Origin: Myxococcales bacterium
GTDB taxonomy: Bacteria; Myxococcota_A; Polyangia; Polyangiales; Houyiibacteriaceae
Direction of reading: 5' to 3'
Assembly: GCA_029863605.1 (NCBI GenBank)
Contig: JAOTVB010000012.1
Location: 72,900 to 136,899 of the forward strand
Length of the DNA stretch: 64,000 nt
The first letter of the stretch is position 1; every line of letters begins with the position of its first letter. The notes beneath the pieces are model-generated. The model ran no database searches. It worked only from the letters and a program-made list of their open reading frames with translations, and had not been told where the DNA came from. Both the position numbers and the translations under genes were made by a program. This document shows positions 55,772 through 64,000 of this stretch, one piece after another.

Positions 55772-58021
55772 ATGCGACTGTTTGTGCTGGTGATGGTGGC
55801 TTTCGTTTCGACGACCGCTTGCAGCCGCGGAGGGACGGACCCCGATCTCTTCGCCGGCCTCGACACCCATGTCGACCTCACCGAGATTCGGCACCTCGCC
55901 GAGGTCGATGATGGCGGCTGGTACATCGACTTCGGCACCCCTGCGCAGTCGAAGTTCACCGTGGGCGACTGGCGGAGCGGCTGGGTGGGTCGCGGTGTGG
56001 ATGGGGACACCACGTATGCGCACGCGGGGATGCGTGGCCGCGTGTACTTCAACGCGGACATGCAGGAGGCCCTGGTCGCCCGCATTCGGCTTCGGCCCCT
56101 CGGCACCCAGGCGCTGACACCGTACCTCAACAACAAACAGCTCGCGTCAGTTCACCTCGGGCAAGGGGATGGGTTTGCCGAGTACGACATCCCGCTCCCG
56201 AGGGAGCATGTGCAGCTTGGGGAGAACTACCTCCTGTTGACTTTCGGCGGCACGGTCCCGGTCAGTGGAGAAGCGGTTTCCGTCGCGGTCGACTCGATTT
56301 GGATTCGAGACGAGGGGGACCCGCCAAAGAGCGCGCAGGCTGCCCCCGCCTATGAAGGCTTGCTCGCGAATGTGCGACTCGGCGAAGAAGAGCGCCAAGC
56401 GATGGCCCTTTCGCGCGACTCGACGCTTCGTTACTATTTGCAGATCCCCGAAGGTGCTTCGATGGGGATAGGCGTCGGCTCTGAGGGCGAGGGGACGACA
56501 CCGCTCGTCGTGGAGATCGCGACGGAGAGCAAGCCCGCCACGCAGGTGCTTGCAGCGGAGGCCGGCTCCTCCTGGACGGACCACAAGATCGATCTCAGCG
56601 GTTTCGCAGGGGAGGTCGTCCGCATCGATTTGCGTGCGACGGGGCGGGGCGCAGGCCGGGTTGCCTGGCATGCCCCGCGGATCCTGTTGCCCGCCAAAGT
56701 CGAGCAGCCGATCGAGCCTGCCAAGAACGTGATCGTCCTGGTCATCGACACGCTGCGGGCCGACAAGCTCCGGCCCTTCAATCCGCACACCAGGGTCAAA
56801 ACCCCGACGATCGACCGGCTGGCCACGGAAGGCGTGGTGTTCGAGCTCGCCCAGGCGCCAGAGAACTGGACCAAGCCGTCCGTGGCGTCGATCTTGACCG
56901 GGCTTCATCCCCAGACCCATCAGCAAAAGACCGGCGATGCGGCGTTACCAAGCTCGGCGCTGCTGTTGAGCGAGCATCTCAAAGGAGAGGGTTTTCGCAC
57001 CGGCAGCTTCATCGCCAACGGCTACGTGTCCGACAGGTTTGGTTTCGATCAGGGCTGGGACCATTACACCAACTACATTCGCGAGGGGAAGAACACCGAA
57101 GCGAAGAACGTATTCGAAGAGGCGGGCAACTGGATCGAGGCGCACAAAGATGCGCGCTTCTTCGCATACGTCCAGACCATCGACCCGCACGTGCCCTACG
57201 ACCCTCCCGGCGAGTACCTGAGAATGTACGACCCGAGCGAGTACTCGGGGCAGATCAAGCCCCGCATGACCGGGGATCTGCTCGAGCGCGCGAAGCGTAG
57301 GCCGCCCGCGGTGGTGTTCGACGCACGTGACAAGCGGAGGCTTGCCGCACTGCACGATGGCGAGATCACACAGCACGATCACTTCCTAGGGCTCTTCATC
57401 GATCGGCTGGTCGAGCTCGGCTTGTGGGAAGACACTCTGCTGGTCGTAACGTCGGATCATGGAGAGGAGTTCGATGATCATGGTTCGTGGGGGCACGGGC
57501 ACTCGGTGTATCAAGAGCTTCTGCACGTACCGCTCATGTTTCGCCTTCCGAATCGGCTGCCTGCTGGTGCGCAGATCCCCGACGCGGTGAGCACCCTAGA
57601 CGTTGCGGCCAGCGTGACTGAGCTCGTTGGTGTTTCGCCGATGCCCAAGAACGAAGGGCAAACGCTAGTGGGCCTGATGCGCGGCTCGCCACCCGGCAGG
57701 CCAACGGTCGCGTTTAGCGACTTTCAAGATGACCGACGTGTCATTACGAGCGGGCGGTGGAAGCTCATCCTGCGTGGCAACCTCACCTCGACGATGTTCG
57801 ACCTCGTCGCCGATCCCCATGAAAAGAACGAGCTCGACGGGTCGGCTTCGCCGATCGGACGCCGCCATTGTCGCATGCTGCTCGGACAGTTTCTGGGTGC
57901 GACCGATCGTGGGGACTGGTTGAGCGCCGAGCAGAAGAGCGGTACACAACTCGAGCGAGAGAATGCGGAGATGGACGATACGATCCGCGACCAGCTTCGG
58001 GCTCTCGGTTACGCACACTGA
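55772..58021 (+). CDS. Alkaline-phosphatase-superfamily 'sulfatase' lipoprotein with Thr at the nucleophile site
   Basis: The 749-residue product starts with a lipoprotein signal ('RLFVLVMVAFVSTTAC'; AGAGGA 8 nt upstream of ATG 55772), has a 300-residue beta-rich N-terminal region and then a sulfatase-type hydrolase domain. Metal ligands appear as Asp in 'VLVIDTLRADKL' and Asp-His in 'VTSDHGEEFDDHG', with 'DPHVPYDPP' and 'HGHSVYQE'. The nucleophile segment is 'ENWTKPSVASILTG': Thr367 sits where sulfatases need Cys or Ser in C/S-x-P-x-R. It may therefore act as a phosphatase or phospho/sulfotransferase rather than a formylglycine enzyme. A GTG at 55694 is in frame. The PHP-like gene starts 6 nt later. 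Confidence 0.82.
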   Translation: MRLFVLVMVAFVSTTACSRGGTDPDLFAGLDTHVDLTEIRHLAEVDDGGWYIDFGTPAQSKFTVGDWRSGWVGRGVDGDTTYAHAGMRGRVYFNADMQEALVARIRLRPLGTQALTPYLNNKQLASVHLGQGDGFAEYDIPLPREHVQLGENYLLLTFGGTVPVSGEAVSVAVDSIWIRDEGDPPKSAQAAPAYEGLLANVRLGEEERQAMALSRDSTLRYYLQIPEGASMGIGVGSEGEGTTPLVVEIATESKPATQVLAAEAGSSWTDHKIDLSGFAGEVVRIDLRATGRGAGRVAWHAPRILLPAKVEQPIEPAKNVIVLVIDTLRADKLRPFNPHTRVKTPTIDRLATEGVVFELAQAPENWTKPSVASILTGLHPQTHQQKTGDAALPSSALLLSEHLKGEGFRTGSFIANGYVSDRFGFDQGWDHYTNYIREGKNTEAKNVFEEAGNWIEAHKDARFFAYVQTIDPHVPYDPPGEYLRMYDPSEYSGQIKPRMTGDLLERAKRRPPAVVFDARDKRRLAALHDGEITQHDHFLGLFIDRLVELGLWEDTLLVVTSDHGEEFDDHGSWGHGHSVYQELLHVPLMFRLPNRLPAGAQIPDAVSTLDVAASVTELVGVSPMPKNEGQTLVGLMRGSPPGRPTVAFSDFQDDRRVITSGRWKLILRGNLTSTMFDLVADPHEKNELDGSASPIGRRHCRMLLGQFLGATDRGDWLSAEQKSGTQLERENAEMDDTIRDQLRALGYAH

Positions 58022-58027
58022 GGCCAA

Positions 58028-59899
58028 ATGCCCGTCATCGAACAGACTCCACAGCGGTACCTGAGAAGCCCGCGACTGGAGCCTGTGGCGGGTGCCGGAG
58101 CGCTCCTTCACGTTCTTTCGTGGTCCGGCGACCAGGAGTGTGTGCTGCGGTTCACGCTCTCGGACGACGGCTCCGTGGTAGGGGAGCCCGTCGCCACCGA
58201 TCATGGCCCCGCGATCATGGGTTGGGCGCCGGGCGCTCCGCGTCCGACCGACGATCCCGGTGCTGAGCTCGAGGCGAAACATCGAGGGTGGCACGTGATC
58301 GTTCGGCATGAGGGCGCTCGTTCGATCGTGGTGGTCACGCCGCCGTCCGGGGGTGAGTTCGTGGTTTGGAGTGCGATCGGCATCGCGGCGGCACCCTGCA
58401 TTGCGACCGCGCCCGGTGGAGCCTGGGTGGGGTTCCACCACGACGTCCGCGAAGACACCGGCGAGCCCGACATCGCCAAATGGATCGCGGTTCGCTTCGT
58501 CGACATGGAAGGGCGGGTGTTTGAGCCGGCCGCCCCGATGACCGATCGCGACCGCGATCTCGCGGGCGAGGAGCAGGGCTTCGAGTTTCCGAGCTTGGTC
58601 GTTGGCGACGATGGAGCCGTAGACCTCTTCGGACGCGGGTCGCACAATGTCTACCGGCAGCGCTTGAACGCCGCCGGCTTTTCCCCTCGCGAGCCGATCG
58701 ATGATGGGCGGTGGGGATGTCGCGGACGACACGCCAGCGCCGTTCGACTCGCAACCGGGGCCACGCTCGTCGCGCGAAGAGGGCGCAGGGGGATCCTGAT
58801 CGAGCGTTTCGATGCGCCATCAGGCGGCGCGCCGGAGTTGGTGCCCGCTGAGGTCGAAGTGGGGGTCGGCGGCTCAATGACACCTCATGCCAGTGCATGG
58901 TCTGGCCCACAGGTGCTGTTTGGGGACATCCAGCAGCACAGCGCGCACTCGGATGGCGTTGGAAGCGCTGACGAGCCCTATCTGCGAGCGCGGTACCGAT
59001 ACGGCGACGACTTCGCGGCGTTGACCGACCATGAATCGTTTTTGGGTAAGCGCATCGGCCCCGGGGAGTGGGCGTATCTGCAAGGCGTCACCGAGCAACA
59101 CAACGCGCCGGGCGAGTTCGCGACGATCGTAGCCTACGAATGGACCGGGAAGGCCTATCCAGGGCCCGGACACAAATGCGTGTACCTCCCTGGCTCTGGG
59201 TTCCCGATCGTTTCTCGCGATCGGGTTCCGCGCGGACGCGAGTTGGTCGAGCAGATCCGTGAGCAGGGAGCCTTGACCGGGCCGCATCACATCGGATGGA
59301 CCGGTGCGGATGCGCCTGGGCACGACCCGATCGGGCAACCGGTGTGGGAGATCTGTTCCTGCCATGGGTGCTACGAAGAGCCGGGCAATCCGCTTGGGTA
59401 CCGTGGCGAGCTCCACGACCAGTTTGCCAAACCGATGCTCGACACGGGCTTGCGGTTTGGGTTCATCGCCAACTCGGACAGCCATGGCCTGCTTTGGCAT
59501 CATGGTGAATGTCGCAAGCGCGACCCGTTTCGAACCGGCCTCACCGCGGTGCTGGCATCCGAACGAACCCGTGAATCGATACTCGAAGCGCTTCGGATGC
59601 GGCGTTGCTACGCGACGAGCGGAGCCAAGATCCTGCTGGACGTCCAGGTGGCAGGTTTCCCGATGGGAAGTGAGATCGCGGTGAACGGGCCGGTCGAAGT
59701 TCACGCCCAGGCGCTCGGGACGACCGACATCGCGCGCATCGAGCTCGTGACCCCGTCCGGGGTGTCGGCGTCGGACGAGCCAGGGTCCCCGTCGGTATCA
59801 TTCGCTGCCGAAGTCGAGGCCGCCTACGTCTACTGTCGCGTCACCCAGGCCGACGGTGAAATGGCTTGGTCGAGCCCCATCTTCTTCGACGCCCCGTAA
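58028..59899 (+). CDS. PHP/DUF3604-like metal-dependent hydrolase
   Basis: The 623-residue product has a beta-rich first half (about residues 1-290) without a recognised domain and a PHP-like second half beginning 'LFGDIQQHSAHSDGVG' with the H-x-H-type metal motif (here QHSAH) and continuing with 'FAALTDHESFLG', 'IVAYEWTG', 'GPHHIGWTG' and 'FIANSDSHGLL', the metal ligand blocks of DUF3604. A short Ig-like C-terminal domain follows. No signal peptide is visible. Enzymes with such blocks hydrolyse phosphoesters. Location 6 nt after the sulfatase-like gene suggests a shared pathway. Confidence 0.78.
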   Translation: MPVIEQTPQRYLRSPRLEPVAGAGALLHVLSWSGDQECVLRFTLSDDGSVVGEPVATDHGPAIMGWAPGAPRPTDDPGAELEAKHRGWHVIVRHEGARSIVVVTPPSGGEFVVWSAIGIAAAPCIATAPGGAWVGFHHDVREDTGEPDIAKWIAVRFVDMEGRVFEPAAPMTDRDRDLAGEEQGFEFPSLVVGDDGAVDLFGRGSHNVYRQRLNAAGFSPREPIDDGRWGCRGRHASAVRLATGATLVARRGRRGILIERFDAPSGGAPELVPAEVEVGVGGSMTPHASAWSGPQVLFGDIQQHSAHSDGVGSADEPYLRARYRYGDDFAALTDHESFLGKRIGPGEWAYLQGVTEQHNAPGEFATIVAYEWTGKAYPGPGHKCVYLPGSGFPIVSRDRVPRGRELVEQIREQGALTGPHHIGWTGADAPGHDPIGQPVWEICSCHGCYEEPGNPLGYRGELHDQFAKPMLDTGLRFGFIANSDSHGLLWHHGECRKRDPFRTGLTAVLASERTRESILEALRMRRCYATSGAKILLDVQVAGFPMGSEIAVNGPVEVHAQALGTTDIARIELVTPSGVSASDEPGSPSVSFAAEVEAAYVYCRVTQADGEMAWSSPIFFDAP

Positions 59900-59930
59900 A
59901 GCGGCTTCGTCGCCACGGGGCCTTGCCCCA

Positions 59931-61199
59931 CTAGCCTACGGGCGTGTCGAGGATTTCGTGGACACGCTTGGCCGCTTCTTTTCGGAAGACGGTCTGCTGC
60001 GTTTTCTCGCGTAGGTCCTTTACTTGGACCGCACCCGCCGCGACTTCGGACTCGCCTAAGATCAGCGCTATGCGGGTATTCATTTTGTCGGCGCGGCGAA
60101 GCTGGCTCTTGAGAGAACCCCCGCGCAAGTCGCTTTCCACCCGGAGCCCGGTGCCTCGAAGTTCGCGACCGAGAAGGGCAGCCTCCGCGCGGACGGTGGG
60201 CTGCGCGGCGATGACGAACACGTCGACATGGGACTCGGACTCGACCTCGGGCATGGCCAACAAGAGCCGATCGAGCCCCACGGCGAACCCGATCGCCGGG
60301 GTGTCTGGGCCTCCAAAACTCTTCACCATCTCGTCGTACCGTCCGCCCCCGAGAAGCGCGTTCTGAGCGCCAAGCCCCTCGCCTTTTCCAAGCACCTCGA
60401 AAAGAGTACGAGTGTAGTAGTCGAGGCCCCGCACGAGCGAACCGTCGACCCTATACGGGGTGCCCAGGGTGGTGAGCGTCGCCTGCAGCTCGTCGAAGTG
60501 CGCACGGTCGTCGTCGGTGAGGTGCTTCAGCATCGAGGGGGCGTTGGCGGCGATTTCAGCACACCGGGGCACTTTGCAGTCGAGCACGCGCAGCGGGTTG
60601 GCGCCCATCCTCCGCTGGCAGTCCGGGCAAAAACCGTCTTGGTGCGGCTCGAGATAGGCGAGCAAAGCTGCGGTGTACTTGCTTCGGGTTTCGGGACCGC
60701 CGATCGAGTTGATCAAGACTTCGACCTCCGCGATGCCGAGGCTCGCGATGAAGCCGACGACCATGTCGATCACTTCGGCGTCGATGTAGGGACCGGGATC
60801 ACCAAAGACCTCGATGCCCGCCTGGTAGAACTGACGGTAGCGTCCTTTGGCCGGCCGCTCGCGTCGATACATCGGCCCCACGTAGTACCACTTCGTGACT
60901 GGTTCGCGGCCCTGCACGCTGTGTTGGACGTACGCACGCACAGCCGACGCGGTTGCTTCCGGCCGTAGCGTGAGCGACTTGTCGCCCCGGTCGGTGAACG
61001 TGTACATCTCTTTTTCGACGATGTCGGTCGTTTCACCGATCGAACGAACGAAGAGTGCCGTTGGCTCGACGATGGGAAATCGGGCCTCTCGAAACCCATA
61101 AGTCTCGGCGCACTCGCGGAATGCTCTTTCGAGGCGATGCCACTTCGAGATCTCGTCGGGCAGGATGTCCTTCATCCCTTTGACGGCGCGCAGGCTCAT
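59931..61199 (-). CDS. hisS: Histidyl-tRNA synthetase
   Basis: The 422-residue class II synthetase has motif 1 ('KDILPDEISKW'), motif 2 ('YVGPMYRRERPAKGRYRQFYQAG'-region, split here), the two HisRS-specific blocks 'LVRGLDYYTRTLFEVLG' and 'GGGRYDEMVKSFGG', and a C-terminal anticodon-binding domain. Length is canonical. Start ATG 61199. It is convergent with the PHP-like gene and cotranscribed upstream with the AMIN-like protein gene, 37 nt away. Confidence 0.97.
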   Translation of the reverse strand: MSLRAVKGMKDILPDEISKWHRLERAFRECAETYGFREARFPIVEPTALFVRSIGETTDIVEKEMYTFTDRGDKSLTLRPEATASAVRAYVQHSVQGREPVTKWYYVGPMYRRERPAKGRYRQFYQAGIEVFGDPGPYIDAEVIDMVVGFIASLGIAEVEVLINSIGGPETRSKYTAALLAYLEPHQDGFCPDCQRRMGANPLRVLDCKVPRCAEIAANAPSMLKHLTDDDRAHFDELQATLTTLGTPYRVDGSLVRGLDYYTRTLFEVLGKGEGLGAQNALLGGGRYDEMVKSFGGPDTPAIGFAVGLDRLLLAMPEVESESHVDVFVIAAQPTVRAEAALLGRELRGTGLRVESDLRGGSLKSQLRRADKMNTRIALILGESEVAAGAVQVKDLREKTQQTVFRKEAAKRVHEILDTPVG

Positions 61200-61236
61200 G
61201 GCGTCCCGTTACCTGATGCGCCGACGGCGAGCAAGC

Positions 61237-61710
61237 TCAAGGTCGCGGATCGAACTCGACAAAGACGTAGTTGAAACCGTCCTTGCCCTTTTCCTGCTTG
61301 ACCGTCGGCGTGACGTCGTCGCGCATCTCGAACACCATGACGACGTCGTTTCGCCCCTTCTGTTGCACCGTAGCGCGGGTCACCGGGGTGCTGAAGTACT
61401 GCGTCTCGAGCGGTCGATAGCTGTTACTGAGGAACACCTGGGTCTTCCGCATGACGAGCTCGAACCGTCCCGGAGCCTTCTTGGTGGCAACCTCAACCGG
61501 CTTCGACGTCTGGATGAAGAAGCAGGAACGGCCTTCCTTCCGCATCACGAAGCCAGGCCAGGTGAGCATGAGGGCATCCGCCGGGATCTCGTCTGCGCGT
61601 GGCGGCGGGTTATCCGAGCCCGGGGTTACCCCCTGATAGTCCGCCGACGCGATCGTCCCCGTCGTGCCCAATGCGATGGCGAGCATCGCAATCCACCATG
61701 TCTTGCCCAC
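61237..61710 (-). CDS. Small exported protein, AMIN-like
   Basis: GTG 61710 starts a signal peptide 'GKTWWIAMLAIALGTTGTIASA' (cleavage near residue 24); the mature 130 residues have a compact beta-rich pattern ('RSCFFIQTSKPVEVA', 'FELVMRKTQVFLSNSYRPLETQYF', 'DVVMVFEMRDDVTPTVK') like an AMIN domain. AMIN domains bind peptidoglycan and target proteins to the envelope. The open frame extends to 62076 only because of an unrelated degenerate gene, see the DUF1348 relic. It sits 37 nt upstream of hisS. ATG 61686 is an alternative start. Confidence 0.62.
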   Translation of the reverse strand: MGKTWWIAMLAIALGTTGTIASADYQGVTPGSDNPPPRADEIPADALMLTWPGFVMRKEGRSCFFIQTSKPVEVATKKAPGRFELVMRKTQVFLSNSYRPLETQYFSTPVTRATVQQKGRNDVVMVFEMRDDVTPTVKQEKGKDGFNYVFVEFDPRP

Positions 61711-61771
61711 GGCAGTAGGGTAGCGACCAATCGGGTCAGGGGACAAGTTTCGCTCGGACGCACGGGTTTTG

Positions 61772-61799
61772 GGGCCGCGCCGCAGCGGTTGGGGGCTTC
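61772..61799 (+). repeat. Half-copy of the CGCGCCGCAGC repeat family
   Basis: The block GGGCCGCGCCGCAGC (61772-61786) followed by GGGGGCTTC (61791-61799) repeats, in the same order and with one base difference in spacing, the right arm of the inverted repeat at 35534-35562 (read on the other strand). It lies in the 61711-61850 stretch, between the AMIN-like gene and the DUF1348 relic, which otherwise holds nothing recognisable. Confidence 0.55.
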
Positions 61800-61850
61800 T
61801 TTTTGGCTTCCACGCCAACCTGCCGCCCGAGCGGTTAGCCGGAACGCGCC

Positions 61851-62095
61851 CTACACACCAAGTTCCAAAAGCCCGGGGTGATCGTCCGGTCTGGGGCCGG
61901 GAGCATTCCAGTGAAAGAGCCGGTCTGCCTCGGCGATAGGCATGTCGTTGATGCTCGCCTGTCGCCAACTCATCTACTCCAACGGCTGTCGACCGAGTAT
62001 GCCAGCGACACCCGCTCTGGGTCCCTAGAGTTCCAAGCGTCCTCAGCGAGGCGCACCTTGCGAATCGCCGTCTCATGAGTGAAGGCTGGAACCAA
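61851..62095 (-). pseudogene. Internally deleted DUF1348 (SnoaL/NTF2-like) gene relic
   Basis: Two parts of one protein family lie end to end in different frames. From 62095 (TTG) the minus strand reads a 41-residue N-terminal piece with '[19 protein letters not shown]' then '[16 protein letters not shown]', ending at TGA 61970-61972. From ATG 61973 it reads a second piece with '[19 protein letters not shown]' and '[16 protein letters not shown]', ending at TAG 61851-61853. These are the conserved N- and C-termini of DUF1348 proteins (about 150 residues). The middle, roughly 75-80 residues with most of the fold, is missing. The gene cannot make a working protein. Confidence 0.75.
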
Positions 62096-62251
62096 TGGGC
62101 TAGTCGTTAGGCCTCCTTTGTGCCGACTCTGTTGTTGTGTGGGTACGGTCGCACCCGCATGGCGTTACTCGCTCCAAGCTACTATCCTCGCCGGCTGAAG
62201 CACTGCGGTAAATGAGGCGCCGTGTTTGTGAGCGTTTCAAAGAGATTGACG

Positions 62252-62992
62252 ATGTTGGAACGAACAATTTTGCTTCCGCCGGCGGTAATCATCCTTGCAA
62301 TGGTTGCCATCGCCTGTGGCTCGGAGTCATCGTCGGAGCCATCGCCCGATGCGCTGGCGACTGCCCTGAAGCCGCAGCAGCCGCCGGAGTACTACGTCGA
62401 GCAGGCCAACAAGTACTTCGATACGCTCGACATGAGTGCCGATCCCAACAGCGTTCCCAACTACTCGACGCTCGTTGCGAGGTGGGAGTTACCGCCCTGG
62501 CTCTTGCTGACGGGGTATGGGCGCGACAACATGATCGCCACGACGGAGTTCGCGCTGCAGATCGATCCCTCGACGGTCCCCACGCGTGATTGCCGTGCGT
62601 TCCCCGTCCAACCCTTTGCCCGCTGCTACGTTTCCTTCGAGTACGCCGCCGGCTCCTGCCCCATCTACGAAGAGTTCGTGTTCAACGACCAGGGTGAAAT
62701 GACGTTCATCGAGGCATGGTCGGATCAGCCAGGCCTGCTGCCTATCTCAGATCCGAACGATCCCTGGGCCGAAGGTCCCGATGTCCATCGCTTGTCCACG
62801 AAGATTCCGGGCCTCGGCAACGCCACCGGGCTCATCGACCTCAACTCAGAAGCGATGCAACGCGCCGCGAGCGAAGATCCAGAGGTCGCCGACTTCGTCA
62901 CGCGAGCCCGGGACTTCTGGCCGTCTTGGTTTCAGGCCGCCGAAGATGCGGGGCCGGACTACTTCGCTCGCGGGTGCGGCTGGTCACAGTGA
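62252..62992 (+). CDS. Lipoprotein of unknown function
   Basis: The 246-residue product begins with a lipoprotein signal ('RTILLPPAVIILAMVAIAC', Cys near residue 22) and a short Ser/Pro linker. The mature part has Cys pairs ('DCRAFPVQPFARCYVSF', 'GSCPIYEEF' and a C-terminal 'RGCGW') that suggest disulfides, plus aromatic-rich stretches. No known domain. ATG 62252 is chosen; a GTG at 62222 is in frame. The 3' end overlaps the next gene's GTG start (GTGA, 62989-62992), indicating coupled expression. Confidence 0.72.
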   Translation: MLERTILLPPAVIILAMVAIACGSESSSEPSPDALATALKPQQPPEYYVEQANKYFDTLDMSADPNSVPNYSTLVARWELPPWLLLTGYGRDNMIATTEFALQIDPSTVPTRDCRAFPVQPFARCYVSFEYAAGSCPIYEEFVFNDQGEMTFIEAWSDQPGLLPISDPNDPWAEGPDVHRLSTKIPGLGNATGLIDLNSEAMQRAASEDPEVADFVTRARDFWPSWFQAAEDAGPDYFARGCGWSQ

Positions 62993-63924
62993 AGAGGCAC
63001 ATGCTCCGACTCCTGTCCTCGCTTGCCGTCTTGTTGTCGCTTGGCTGTGGGAGCGACGCGCTCCAACCAGAGCCTGGCGTTGAGATCGCGCTCGAACAGG
63101 TGACTGTCGGCGAGCTCGTATTCGACCTGCGGACTGCGGGGCCCGCGGACGCTCCGGTCGTGATTCTGCTTCACGGCTTCCCGCAGACGTCTCATGAGTG
63201 GCGCCACCAACTCAGAGCCCTCGGGGCCGCCGGTTACCGCGCCGTAGCGCCGGATCAGCGCGGCTACTCTCCCGGGGCGCGACCTGCCGACGTGGCCGAC
63301 TACAACATCGTCAACCTCATCGGCGACGTGCTCGGGATTGCGGACGCGCTCGGCGCCGACCGTTTTCATTTGGTAGGCCACGACTGGGGTGCGGCTGTCT
63401 CTTGGGGTGTGGCGCGCGTTGCGCCCGACCGCATCATCAGCTTGACGCCCATTTCAATCCCCCATCCCGATGCCTTCAACGAGGCGCTCCGCGATCCCGC
63501 ATCGTGTCAGAGCTCCGCGTCCGGCTATTTCGACACGTTCATCCTCCCTGATTCGGAGGACATTTTCCTCGCCAACGACGCCGCGTTTCTGCGCGCGATC
63601 TACGCCGGCCTCCCCGATGAAGCCGTGAGTGTCTACATCGAGGCGCTCGGGACGAGGGAGGCGCTCGGAGCCGGCCTCAACTGGTACCGCGCCAACATCA
63701 CAGACCGGCAGTTCCCGGGTCCCGCCGTCGGCACGATCGACGTTCCCGTGATGTTCATTTGGAGCGACGGTGACAGTGCGGTTTGTCGCGAACCAGCGGA
63801 GAGGACCGGTGACTTCGTGTCAGGCCCCTATCGGTTCGAAGTCATCGAGGGCGTGAGCCACTGGGTGCCCGAGCTAGCGGCGGAGCGGGTGAGTGAGCTA
63901 CTGCTGGAACATCTCGCGCAGTAG
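62989..63924 (+). CDS. Epoxide-hydrolase-like alpha/beta hydrolase lipoprotein
   Basis: The 311-residue product has a lipoprotein signal ('LLSSLAVLLSLGCGS', Cys20 from the GTG start), then an alpha/beta hydrolase domain with oxyanion motif 'LLHGFPQTSHEW', nucleophile elbow G130-H131-D132-W-G ('VGHDWGAAVSW', Asp nucleophile) and His in 'EGVSHWVPELA'. HGFP plus GHDWG is the pattern of soluble epoxide hydrolases and fluoroacetate/haloalkane dehalogenases; a Tyr pair for epoxide activation is not confirmed. GTG 62989 overlaps the upstream stop; ATG 63001 is also possible. Confidence 0.85.
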   Translation: MKRHMLRLLSSLAVLLSLGCGSDALQPEPGVEIALEQVTVGELVFDLRTAGPADAPVVILLHGFPQTSHEWRHQLRALGAAGYRAVAPDQRGYSPGARPADVADYNIVNLIGDVLGIADALGADRFHLVGHDWGAAVSWGVARVAPDRIISLTPISIPHPDAFNEALRDPASCQSSASGYFDTFILPDSEDIFLANDAAFLRAIYAGLPDEAVSVYIEALGTREALGAGLNWYRANITDRQFPGPAVGTIDVPVMFIWSDGDSAVCREPAERTGDFVSGPYRFEVIEGVSHWVPELAAERVSELLLEHLAQ

Positions 63925-64000
63925 GGGCGGGTCACCGCGGGAGCGGCTCCTGAGCCGAGCGAGCTCCATTACACGAGCTAGTCAGTGCGGTCACTCCGCC

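Noticed and set aside
62106-62112. GTTAGGC, like an integron attC core
   Set aside because: No matching partner core or folded attC structure nearby, and no integrase; a single heptamer is expected by chance.

Overview
The window is a dense, high-GC bacterial chromosome segment (roughly 60-65% G+C by eye) with about 60 protein genes and no rRNA or tRNA gene that I could recognise. The best guess for the organism is a member of the Myxococcota (former Deltaproteobacteria, perhaps Polyangia). The reasons are several FHA-domain proteins with zinc ribbons, a eukaryotic-type Ser/Thr kinase inside a type IV pilus cluster, a receiver/DUF4388-like/PEGA-like membrane protein, many lipoproteins with low-complexity linkers, and many GTG/TTG starts with 1-4 nt start/stop overlaps. 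This assignment is inference from gene content, not from a marker-gene comparison.

Layout. 1-5006: the tail of an MCE (lipid transport) gene, a CysZ/EI24-like membrane protein, a secreted unknown, two facing paralogous FHA-zinc ribbon genes and a proline-rich single-pass membrane protein. 5095-8417: an alpha/beta hydrolase and a coupled trpG-trpD-trpC set. 8362-15141 (minus): pilT, a TPR-like membrane protein, a Ser/Thr kinase, pilC and pilS, with no pilR or pilA. 15174-23423: an FAD-type oxidoreductase, purN and purM, then on the plus strand an AmiC-type amidase, glnD (with a degraded HD site) and a TPR lipoprotein. 23413-29862 (minus): a tightly packed housekeeping run TetR-holB-metG-HEAT-tatD-rplC-rlmE, in which L3 lies away from its usual S10 operon. 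29951-32754: mazG, then efp-epmA (EF-P and its lysylating enzyme) and a small lipoprotein. 32848-39168: a mixed region with a patatin, CutA, an amidotransferase-like protein lacking the catalytic Cys, XerC/D, two small membrane proteins, a large inverted repeat and a hexanucleotide microsatellite. 39266-45878: a central-metabolism block icd-sucC-sucD-mdh-hydrolase-ndk-dapD. 45916-53581: rlmN, a UDP-sugar pyrophosphorylase-like gene, a Tyr- and Arg/Ser-rich secreted protein with 39-nt repeats, a TonB-like protein, queG and obgE. 53645-59899: a possible three-gene module (membrane-tethered receiver protein, alkaline-phosphatase-superfamily 'sulfatase', PHP/DUF3604-like protein). 59931-63924: hisS, an AMIN-like protein, a deleted DUF1348 relic and two coupled lipoprotein genes.

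How the genes work together. Clear functional units are tryptophan synthesis, purine synthesis (purM/purN), type IV pilus retraction and regulation, EF-P modification, the oxidative TCA steps from isocitrate plus malate to oxaloacetate, and tRNA/rRNA modification and charging (rlmN, rlmE, queG, metG, hisS). The observations most worth a second look are a GlnD whose uridylyl-removing HD motif is replaced, a GATase-like protein starting Met-Ser instead of Met-Cys, a palindromic repeat inserted in frame in epmA, a stand-alone rplC with Met at the usual methyl-Gln site, the internally deleted DUF1348 gene, and several dispersed inverted-repeat families in the gaps.
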